Origin: an uncultured Pseudomonadota bacterium
GTDB taxonomy: Bacteria; Myxococcota_A; Polyangia; HGW-17
NCBI GenBank assembly: GCA_938004375.1
Contig: CALKWH010000431.1
Coordinates: forward strand, 1-7,332
Direction of reading: 5' to 3'
Length of the DNA stretch: 7,332 nt
Below the pieces are notes generated by a model. The model worked only from the letters and a program-made list of their open reading frames with translations, was not told the DNA's origin and ran no database searches. Below, piece after piece: positions 1-7,332 of the stretch; within the stretch, counting starts at the first letter, position 1, and the number at the start of each line of letters is the position of its first letter. Both the position numbers and the translations under genes were made by a program.

Positions 1-46
1 AGATCGTATTCGGTGACTGGAGTTCAGACGTGTGCTCTTCCGATCT
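1..46 (-). other. Illumina TruSeq-type i7 adapter remnant (left end)
   Basis: The reverse complement of this stretch is the standard Illumina Read 2/i7 adapter, beginning AGATCGGAAGAGC and running to GTCAC. It is followed by an eight-base index CGAATACG and then ATCT, the start of the constant sequence after the index. It is not part of the organism; genomic sequence begins at base 47. Open frames that start or end here carry artificial peptides such as EIGRAHV, MCSSDL or MLFRS. Confidence 0.98.
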
Positions 47-332
47 CGGCGGCCCCCAGGGCGAACGGGAGGGTCCGCTCCCAGGGCCACTTCTCCAGCC
101 GCGTCAGGGTCATCATGCGTACGAACATGTCCGGCGAGGCGAGCAGGTCCTTCACCCGCACGATGGCCTCGGGCGAGTACTCGGCCACCTGGGCGAGCCT
201 TGCGCGATCGGCCCCGGACAACATCTCCTCGGCGGGGGTCTCCTGCACGGGGTCGGGGCGCCGCTCCTTCCCGGAGCAGGCGGCGAGCAGGCAGAACGGC
301 ACGACCAACGACAACAGGTTCGACGGACGCAT
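47..332 (-). CDS. Putative lipoprotein, 3' end missing (contig edge)
   Basis: I do not recognise a named family. Ninety-five genomic codons are present and the C-terminus is lost at the contig edge; the frame only appears to continue because it reads into adapter. Residues 1-19 form a lipoprotein signal peptide: short basic start, hydrophobic core, and a canonical lipobox L-A-A-C with C19 as the lipidation site, followed by Ser. The mature part starts with a charged, proline-containing linker (about 20-38). A helical segment follows, with a VR-containing stretch near 60-80 that weakly resembles a HEAT-type repeat. The start is well supported: GGAGGAG lies at 344-338 with a five-base spacing. 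The yggS stop TAG touches this ATG, so translation is probably coupled to yggS. An envelope location is inferred from the signal peptide; the function is unknown. Confidence 0.82.
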
Positions 333-1064
333 CTAGACTCCTCCGGTCCTGGACAGGCGCGGCCCGAACAGGGCGGACCCCACCCGCACCCAGGTGGCCC
401 CCTCGGCGATGGCGACCTCGAAGTCGCCGCTCATCCCCATGGACAGTTCGGTGAGCGAGACGTTCCCGAGGCGGCTCCCGGCCTCGGACAGCAGCCGGGC
501 GGACCCGGACTGCAGCCGGGCCAGCGCGGCGAAATGCGGGCGCGTGGCCTCCGGCTCGAGGTCGAACGGCGGCAGGGTCATCAGGCCCCGACAGCGCACG
601 TGGGGCGTGCCGGCGAACAACTCGAGGAAACCAGCCAGTTCCCCTGGTTCGAGGCCGTTCTTCTGGGGCTCCCCCCCCAGGTTCACCTGGACGAGGACGT
701 CCTGCACGATTCCGAGGGAGGCGGCGCGGCGCTCCACCGCCCGCAGGATCTTCTCCCGGGAGATCGTGTGGATGCAGGCCGCCTTGCCCACGATCAGGTT
801 CACCTTGTTCTCCTGGAGGGGACCGATGAAGTGCCAGGTGACGCCGGACACCGCGGCGGACTTGTCCCGCAGCTCCTGCGCGTAGTTCTCTCCCAGCTCG
901 GTCTGTCCGCAGGCCAGGGCCGCCCGGATCACCTCGGGGGGCTGGGTCTTGGACACGGCGAGCAGGCGCACGGATCCCGGCGGCCGGCCGGCCGCGCGCT
1001 CGGCGGCGGCGATGCGCGCCCGCACGACCTCGAAGTTGTGACGGATGAGCTCCAGGTCAGTCAT
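333..1064 (-). CDS. yggS: YggS/PLPBP family pyridoxal 5'-phosphate homeostasis protein
   Basis: This is a 243-residue cytosolic PLP-binding protein of the YggS/PROSC/PipY family. The family has a single TIM-barrel domain, no known enzymatic activity, and buffers PLP and affects amino-acid and vitamin B6 balance. Visible family motifs in order: LLAVSKTQP with the PLP-binding lysine K39, GENYAQE (58-64), WHFIGPLQENK (77-87), LVQVNLGGEPQKNGL (124-138), RGLMTLPP (159-166), LSMGMSGD (207-214) and VRVGSALFG (226-234), which helps hold the phosphate. Length is normal for bacterial members. ATG at 1064 is chosen because homology begins there and GGAG lies at 1076-1073, eight bases upstream. The frame is open further upstream, but that part overlaps maf. 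The gene overlaps the maf end by eight bases and its stop abuts the next ATG. A run of eight G (coding strand) lies at 678-671 within the NLGGE codons. Confidence 0.95.
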   Translation of the reverse strand: MTDLELIRHNFEVVRARIAAAERAAGRPPGSVRLLAVSKTQPPEVIRAALACGQTELGENYAQELRDKSAAVSGVTWHFIGPLQENKVNLIVGKAACIHTISREKILRAVERRAASLGIVQDVLVQVNLGGEPQKNGLEPGELAGFLELFAGTPHVRCRGLMTLPPFDLEPEATRPHFAALARLQSGSARLLSEAGSRLGNVSLTELSMGMSGDFEVAIAEGATWVRVGSALFGPRLSRTGGV

Positions 1065-1671
1065 CGGGACGACTCCAGGGCAGCGCGGGCCACCCCGGGT
1101 GCAGACGGTACAACGCGGCGACGACCTGCGCAAGCGGCAACCCGACCACGTTGGTGTACGAGCCCGAGACGCGCTCGGTCCAGGCCGCCGCGTGGCCCTG
1201 CACGGCATAGGCGCCGGCCTTGTCCTGCCAGTCACCGGCCGCCGCGTGGGCGTCGAGCTCGGCTTCGGTGAGCGCGCGAAACGCCACGTCGGTCACCTCG
1301 GCGAAGAGCTCGCCGCGACCGTCCGGCTGACGCAGGGCGACGCCGGTGATCACCTGGTGGATGCGGCCCGAGAGGAGGCGCCACATTTCATAGGCCTCGA
1401 CGACTGAAGACGGCTTTCCCAGGATCCGTCCGTCGCAAACAACGATGGTGTCGGCCGAAAGGACGCACAGGCGTCCCTCCTCGACGGCGGCGGCCTTCTC
1501 CGCGGCCAGCCGTCTGGCCGTCTCGAGGGGGCCCTCCCCCGGGTTCAACGCCTCCTCCGTGTGCGCGGGCCGCACCACGGGGACGAGCCCGAGGGCCTCG
1601 ATCATGGCGCGACGACGGGGCGAGGCCGAGGCCAGGACCAGGTGGGGGGGGGCGGGAAGGACAGGCTTCAC
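1057..1671 (-). CDS. maf: Maf family nucleotide pyrophosphatase, dTTP/UTP (YhdE-like) type
   Basis: This 204-residue Maf/Ham1-fold enzyme is predicted to hydrolyse non-canonical or surplus nucleoside triphosphates to monophosphate plus pyrophosphate. Visible motifs are LVLASASPRR (11-20) for phosphate binding, SADTIV with the likely catalytic acid D74, GKP (85-87), LSGRIHQVITG (100-110), and GDWQDKAGAYAVQG (146-159) with K151 and Q158, then GSYTNVVGLPL (170-180). The W-x-D-K-A-G-x-Y-x-x-Q form is typical of the YhdE/MafA branch (dTTP and UTP) rather than the YceF branch. The GTG start at 1671 is supported by AGGAG at 1683-1679 with seven-base spacing. It also forms a GTGA four-base overlap with the trmFO stop. 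A nine-C run spans codons 7-10, just before the SxSPRR motif; slippage there would destroy the protein. The 3' end overlaps yggS by eight bases. Confidence 0.94.
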   Translation of the reverse strand: MKPVLPAPPHLVLASASPRRRAMIEALGLVPVVRPAHTEEALNPGEGPLETARRLAAEKAAAVEEGRLCVLSADTIVVCDGRILGKPSSVVEAYEMWRLLSGRIHQVITGVALRQPDGRGELFAEVTDVAFRALTEAELDAHAAAGDWQDKAGAYAVQGHAAAWTERVSGSYTNVVGLPLAQVVAALYRLHPGWPALPWSRPDD

Positions 1672-3108
1672 GCGGGATCTCCTGTGCCGGTGCCCGGACC
1701 GGCGGCCAGCCAGGCGTCGAAGTCGGCCACGGCGCGGGCGGCCAGGAGACGGCGCTTCTCGGCCTTTGACGTCTTGCCCCCCGGCTTCGCCCCCGTGATC
1801 GGCGTCAGCGGGGGCCACAGCCCCAGGTGGACATTCGTGGGCATGTAGGGGGCGGGGGCGCCGCGGATGTGCCCCACGAGGGCGCCCAGGGCGCTGGTGG
1901 CCGGCGGCTCGGTGAACGGGCGCCCGCGAAGCCGGGCGGCCAGCCGCAGCGCGGCGTAGAGCCCCAGCGCCATGCTCTCGATGTAGCCTTCGACGCCGCA
2001 GAGGAGGCCGGCGAGGGCGACGTCGGGCCGCCCGGGCAGGAACAGGCCCTCCTCCAGGCGGCGCGGGGCGTCGACGAAGGTGTTGCGGTGGACCTCGCCG
2101 AAGCGCAGGAAGCGCGCCTCCCGCAGCGCGGGGATCAGCCGGAAGACCCGCTCCTGGGCCGGGTGCGTCATCCGGGTCTGACACCCCACGAGGTTGAACG
2201 CGGTGCGGTGGGCGTTCTCCGCCCGCAGCTGGACCACCGCCCACGGGCGGGCGCCGGTGCGCGGATCGACCAGGCCCACGGGGCGCAGCGGTCCGTGTCG
2301 CAGGACCTCGCGCCCGCGCTCGACCATGAGCTCGACCGGGCTGCAGTTCTCGAACCAGCGGGGCTCCTCGAACTCGCGGGGCACGACCTTGTCCGCGAGC
2401 GCGATGGCCTCGACGAAGGCGTCGTACTCCTCGCGGTCGAGGGGGCAGTTCACGTAGTCGCCGTCGTCGTCCGCGTCGGCCCCGGGGGCACCCTCGCCCC
2501 GGCCGACCCCCTGGTCCCTCCCCCAGCGAGAGGCCTGGAAGGCGCGCTCCCAGTCGAGGGAGTCGGCGTCCACCACCGGCGCGATGGCGTCGTAGAAGTA
2601 CAACCCCTCGGTGCCCACGGCCTCGGCGAGGACGGCGGCCAGCGCCGGGCGGGTGAGCGGCCCCGTCGCGAGGATGGCCGGCCCCGCGGGCAGCGCGGTG
2701 AGCTCGGCGCGCACCAGCCGGACGTTGGGACAGGCCGTGAGCGCGGCGGTCGCGGCCCGGGAGAAACCTTCGCGATCCACGGCCAATGCGCTGCCGGCCG
2801 CCACGGCGTGGGCCCGGGCCAGCGGGATCAGTAGCGATCCGAGCCGCTCGAGCTCCCGCTTGAGCAACCCCGAGGGCCGCTCGGGATCGTCGGACTTCAG
2901 GGAGTTCGAGCACACCAGCTCCGCCAGGCGGTCGGTCTGCCAGGGCGGTTCCAGGGACACCTCGCCGGACTCCCCGGCGCCCCGGGCCTCGATCAGGTCC
3001 ACGTGAAAACCCCGGTGCGCCAGATGCCAGGCTGCCTCGCAGCCCGCCAGGCCCCCGCCCACCACGGTCACCACGGTGCCCCGGGCGGCGCCCTCGTCGC
3101 GCTCGGAC

Positions 3109-3122
<14 letters not shown>
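1668..3122 (-). CDS. trmFO: TrmFO, folate/FAD-dependent tRNA (uracil-54-C5)-methyltransferase
   Basis: TrmFO makes 5-methyluridine at tRNA position 54 using methylenetetrahydrofolate and reduced FAD. From the chosen ATG it has 484 residues, slightly longer than usual. Visible features: Rossmann FAD-binding motif VTVVGGGLAGCEAA (18-31), ELVCSNS with C71, DREGFS (116-121), ATGPLT (152-157), YFYDAIAPVVDADSLDW (175-191), DYVNCPLDREEYDAF (222-236), ENCSPVE with C260, AVVQLRAEN (295-303), HRNTF (345-349) and GVEGYIES (376-383). C71 and C260 match the two cysteines known to matter in the family. An acidic/glycine-rich insertion lies at about 201-221. The region normally reading GQI-x-GVEGYVES has AGLLCGVEGYIES here. 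ATG at 3122 overlaps topA by 14 bases but lacks a clear Shine-Dalgarno. GTG at 3137 or at 3074 are alternatives. The stop overlaps maf (GTGA). Confidence 0.95.
1679..1683 (-). promoter_or_regulatory. Ribosome binding site of maf (decides GTG start)
   Basis: AGGAG on the minus strand, seven bases upstream of GTG at 1671. It lies inside the end of trmFO. It supports GTG over the first downstream ATG (residue 23), which would lose the conserved SxSPRR motif. Confidence 0.8.
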
Positions 3123-5414
<2,292 letters not shown>

Positions 5415-5418
<4 letters not shown>

Positions 5419-6470
5419 GACCACTCCGGATTGCGCAGGTTCAGGTATCGGCCGCCCGGAAGCCGGACGACCTCCCCGTTCAGCTCGCCAATCTGCAACC
5501 TTTGAAAGACTTCTGTCAAGGTGTTTTGGGTCCTCGCTGCGATTTCCTCTGGAAAAAGCCCGTCGTGCATGGGTTTTTCGTTCATCGGGGTCAACGGACG
5601 GCCTTCCGTGGTATATTGTTTTATTTCTGCCTCCAGGCCATCGGCCATGCGGAAGGGCCGCGCGCCCTCGAGGAGCAGGCGGTTGCAGCCGGCGCTCCCG
5701 GCGTGAACCCAGACCGGCTTTCCGGCCTCGAGCGAGAAGCGCGCCGTGTGCAGGGCGCCGGAGACCGACGACGCCTCCACCACCACCGTCGCGTCGGCGC
5801 AGGCGGCCATGAAGGCGTTTCGTTGAACAAAATAGCCCCTGTCCGGCTTTCCATATAAATGATTCGCCGAGAACAAACATCCTCCCGCCGCGATCACCCG
5901 CGCGAAGAGGTCCCGGTTGCCGGGGGGATAGGGCGCGAGCACGCCGGAGCCCAGGAAGACCCAGGTGATCCCGCCGGCCTCCAGGGCGCCCTCGTGAGCG
6001 GCCGCGTCCACCCCGAGCGCCCCACCCGACACGATCGCGCCCGACTGGCCCCGCTCCCCGCCGACGGTGAGCGCGCCGGCGCACGCCCGAGCCAGGTCTA
6101 CCGCCCACCGGGACGCCGCCCGGCTCCCCACGACGCAGACCCGCGCGGCGGGAGGCGACGGGGAAGGCGGCGCCCCGAGGGCGAACAGCAGGTCCGTGCC
6201 GCGCAACGGCCCCGTCACCTGCAGCGGCCAGCCGGGATCCGCCGGCGTGAGGATCCGGACCCCGGACCGCGCCGCCGTCTCCTGGTCCGCGGTCGCGCGG
6301 CGACGGATCTCCTCCCCCGTCACCACCCGGTAGCGTTCCCACAGCACCGGGGAGGCGAGCACCTCCGCTGCCGTCACGCACCCGGCGGCCAGATCCCGGA
6401 TCAGCCTGCCTCGTACACCCACTTTCGAATAGTGAAGAATCATTGCCGAGAACGTCTCCGAATCGGTCAT
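5415..6470 (-). CDS. dprA: DprA/Smf family DNA-processing protein
   Basis: DprA binds incoming single-stranded DNA and loads RecA during natural transformation; many non-competent bacteria also carry it. The chosen product has 351 residues. Visible parts: an N-terminal helical region (about 1-65), then the Rossmann-like DprA core with VCVVGSRAAS (111-120), IVSGGALGVDAAAHEGAL (146-163), VFLGSGV then YPPGNRDLF (171-189), QRNAFMAA (216-223), VVVEASSVSGALHTA (229-243), GKPVWVHAG (250-258) and NRLLLEGA (263-270). A C-terminal winged-helix-like segment follows (about 305-346, ending LPGGRYLNL). The usual R-N-R-I-I motif reads RNAFM, and the usual S-E-x-P-P-G stretch is replaced by SANHLYGKPDRG. The start is uncertain: ATG at 6470 fits the family N-terminus. 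ATG at 6557 would add 29 unconserved residues, and neither has a strong Shine-Dalgarno. It is the first gene of the operon and overlaps topA by ATGA. Confidence 0.93.
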
Positions 6471-6534
6471 GTGCCCATTGTCGTCCCGCCGGGCCGCCGG
6501 TTGACGGAAAAACGCCGCGGCGCTCACTTTTTCA

Positions 6535-6562
6535 TTGACTCCAGACCGCTTCATCATACACT
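6535..6562 (+). promoter_or_regulatory. Probable sigma70-type promoter for the cysteine-rich lipoprotein gene
   Basis: TTGACT at 6535-6540 matches the -35 consensus at five of six positions. After a 16-base spacer, TACACT at 6557-6562 matches the -10 consensus at four of six. The stretch around it is A/T-richer than the rest of the window. Transcription would start near 6569, leaving a leader of about 59 bases. This is inferred from consensus only. Confidence 0.5.
6553..6558 (-). promoter_or_regulatory. Possible -10 element for the dprA operon
   Basis: TATGAT (minus strand, 6558-6553) matches the -10 consensus at five of six positions, and TG directly precedes it. No good -35 was found 16-18 bases upstream. 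If used, transcription would start near 6546, which excludes ATG at 6557 and favours the dprA start at 6470. It overlaps the -10 of the opposite promoter, so the two would compete. Confidence 0.25.
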
Positions 6563-6572
6563 TACGAGGACT

Positions 6573-6599
6573 CGCGCCCCGGCCACCTGTGCCGGCGCG
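6573..6599 (+). other. GC-rich hairpin in the leader of the lipoprotein gene
   Basis: The arms CGCGCCCCGGC (6573-6583) and GCCGGCGCG (6591-6599) can pair as nine G-C pairs with a two-base C bulge around a seven-base loop (6584-6590). A G-U and a C-G pair could extend the stem by two. It begins only a few bases after the predicted transcription start, so it may protect the mRNA 5' end or serve as a protein-binding dyad. No U-run follows on either strand, so it does not look like an intrinsic terminator. Confidence 0.45.
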
Positions 6600-6617
6600 G
6601 GGATTTCACCCGTTTCC

Positions 6618-6623
6618 GGAGGG
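6618..6623 (+). promoter_or_regulatory. Ribosome binding site of the cysteine-rich lipoprotein gene
   Basis: GGAGGG lies four bases before ATG at 6628. It fixes the start there rather than at in-frame codons further upstream (from 6535), and the N-terminus then begins directly with a signal peptide (MKRT). Confidence 0.85.
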
Positions 6624-6627
6624 TTCC

Positions 6628-7086
6628 ATGAAACGTACCGTGTTGATCGCGATCGCCGCTCTCTCCCTGCTGACCCTTTTCTCCTTCGGCTGCGAAGAGA
6701 CCGACCTGGGCCGCTACTGCGTCGTCGGGTTCGACCCCGCCACCGGCGGCGACGGCGTCAAGGCCGTCAACCCCGAGGCGCCCGAGTGCCTGCAGCGCCT
6801 GTGCGTCCTGCAGAGCCGCATCGTGCTCGATGACGACAAAGAGGTCTCCCAGACCGTCCAGTACTGCTCCCAGAAGTGCGGCAAGGACGGCGAGTGCAAG
6901 GGCGGCGAGAAGCCCGAGCACTGCGACAGCGGGTTCGTCTGCATCCGCCTCGGCGCCGAGACCGGCGACCTCGACGGCAAGTGCATCTGCGAGTGCCGTG
7001 ACTTCCTGACCGAGGCCGACTTGTGCCTCGGCCGCTGCAAGACCTCCGACCGCAACGCCGACGACTCCTGCGCGGCCGAGAAGTAG
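6628..7086 (+). CDS. Cysteine-rich secreted lipoprotein, unknown family
   Basis: I do not recognise the family. The product has 152 residues. Residues 1-21 form a signal peptide (MKR, then a hydrophobic core at about 5-20), with C22 as the likely lipidation site. The lipobox is weak: the residues before it are Leu-Phe-Ser-Phe-Gly, with Phe at -2. If signal peptidase II does not act, it could be an ordinary secreted protein. The mature part is acidic and contains 14 further cysteines (31, 54, 59, 80, 84, 90, 99, 105, 119, 121, 123, 133, 137, 148). The even number suggests several disulfides in a small extracytoplasmic domain. The CICEC cluster at 119-123 is notable. It is transcribed divergently from dprA and ends 34 bases before the HemW-like gene, with no terminator between them. 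Such small cysteine-rich lipoproteins are frequent in myxobacterial-type genomes; this link is inference. Confidence 0.85.
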   Translation: MKRTVLIAIAALSLLTLFSFGCEETDLGRYCVVGFDPATGGDGVKAVNPEAPECLQRLCVLQSRIVLDDDKEVSQTVQYCSQKCGKDGECKGGEKPEHCDSGFVCIRLGAETGDLDGKCICECRDFLTEADLCLGRCKTSDRNADDSCAAEK

Positions 7087-7120
7087 TCCGCTCCCCCAGG
7101 CCCCGTCCATCCAGCCCTCC

Positions 7121-7289
7121 TTGTCCCAGGCTCCCGTGTCCTTTTCCCTTTATGTCCATGTCCCGTTCTGCAAACGGATCTGCACCTACTGCGACTTTCC
7201 CCGCGTGCTCTTCGACCCTGAGACGGCCGCCGCGACCCTGCGCGTGACCGCGGCCACCCTGCGGGCGCTGCCGGAGTCGATGCGGGCGG
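7121..7289 (+). CDS. hemW: HemW-like radical SAM protein, N-terminal fragment (contig edge)
   Basis: Only the first 56 codons are present; the rest lies beyond the contig and the frame then runs into adapter. LYVHVPFCKRICTYCDF (10-26) is the characteristic start of the HemN/HemW family. The three cysteines C17-x3-C21-x2-C24 would bind the 4Fe-4S cluster used with S-adenosylmethionine. HemW proteins are haem chaperones, often mislabelled as oxygen-independent coproporphyrinogen III oxidases. The short N-terminus before the motif favours HemW over the longer HemN, though with so little sequence another family member is possible. The start is uncertain: TTG at 7121 or GTG at 7136 both fit, and neither has a clear Shine-Dalgarno, so it may depend on read-through from the lipoprotein gene upstream. 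Confidence 0.82.
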
Positions 7290-7332
7290 AGATCGGAAGA
7301 GCACACGTCTGAACTCCAGTCACCGAATACGA
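7290..7332 (+). other. Illumina TruSeq-type i7 adapter remnant (right end)
   Basis: AGATCGGAAGAGC starts at 7290, followed by the rest of the Read 2/i7 adapter to GTCAC, the same index CGAATACG, and one further base. It is the exact reverse complement of bases 4-46. Genomic sequence ends at 7289. Confidence 0.98.

Noticed and set aside
30..1271. Long plus-strand open frame opposite yggS and maf
   Set aside because: It begins in adapter sequence, is rich in Arg/Gly/Pro/His as expected for the complement of GC-rich genes, and lies opposite two genes with clear family motifs.
1827..2834. Long plus-strand open frame opposite trmFO
   Set aside because: Antisense shadow in GC-rich DNA; no recognisable motif, while the minus-strand trmFO is fully supported.
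1057..2913. Apparent 618-residue minus-strand protein fusing an Arg-rich part to Maf
   Set aside because: The Arg/Gly/Pro-rich front is the out-of-frame reading of trmFO. The real maf starts at GTG 1671 with a good ribosome site.
6501..6529. Second plus-strand promoter using TTGACG at 6501-6506
   Set aside because: The matching -10 position (6524-6529) reads TCACTT, only three matches to consensus. The pair at 6535-6562 is better.
6471..6557. Longer dprA starting at ATG 6557 or 6554
   Set aside because: The 29 added residues do not resemble the DprA N-terminus, no Shine-Dalgarno precedes them, and a possible -10 element overlaps the ATG. Kept only as an alternative.
7087..7120. Terminator between the lipoprotein gene and hemW
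   Set aside because: No inverted repeat followed by a T-run; the 34 bases are C-rich without visible structure.

Overview
The window is an assembled contig of GC-rich bacterial chromosome (bases 47-7289), bounded at both ends by leftover Illumina adapter sequence (1-46 and 7290-7332). No phage, transposon, CRISPR array, tRNA or rRNA was seen. Two lipoprotein-type signal peptides point to a diderm. TrmFO (the folate-dependent tRNA m5U54 enzyme, not TrmA), the very high GC content and a cysteine-rich lipoprotein would fit a myxobacterial or other 'deltaproteobacterial'-like lineage. That placement is inference; no phylogenetic marker was tested.

Minus strand, read from right to left: a compact six-gene run, dprA (6470-5415), topA (5418-3109), trmFO (3122-1668), maf (1671-1057), yggS (1064-333) and a lipoprotein gene (332 to at least 47, cut by the contig end). 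Every junction overlaps or abuts: ATGA, a 14-base overlap, GTGA, an 8-base overlap, and TAG directly followed by ATG. This indicates one transcript with translational coupling. The dprA-topA-trmFO core is a gene order known from other bacteria, such as the smf-topA-gid run of Bacillus. The genes serve DNA uptake/recombination, DNA supercoiling, tRNA modification, nucleotide-pool sanitation and pyridoxal-phosphate homeostasis.

Plus strand, right end: a 157-base divergent intergenic region (6471-6627) holds a plausible sigma70-type promoter and a GC-rich hairpin. These precede a small secreted lipoprotein gene with 14 cysteines beyond its lipidation cysteine (6628-7086). It is followed by the first 56 codons of a HemW-like radical SAM protein (from 7121), cut by the right adapter.

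The window is mainly conserved housekeeping content, and I did not find an undescribed multi-gene system. The points most worth a second look are the adapter ends, which create a false inverted repeat and false protein tails, the unrecognised cysteine-rich lipoprotein with its structured leader, sequence departures in DprA and TrmFO, and long homopolymer runs inside maf and yggS.
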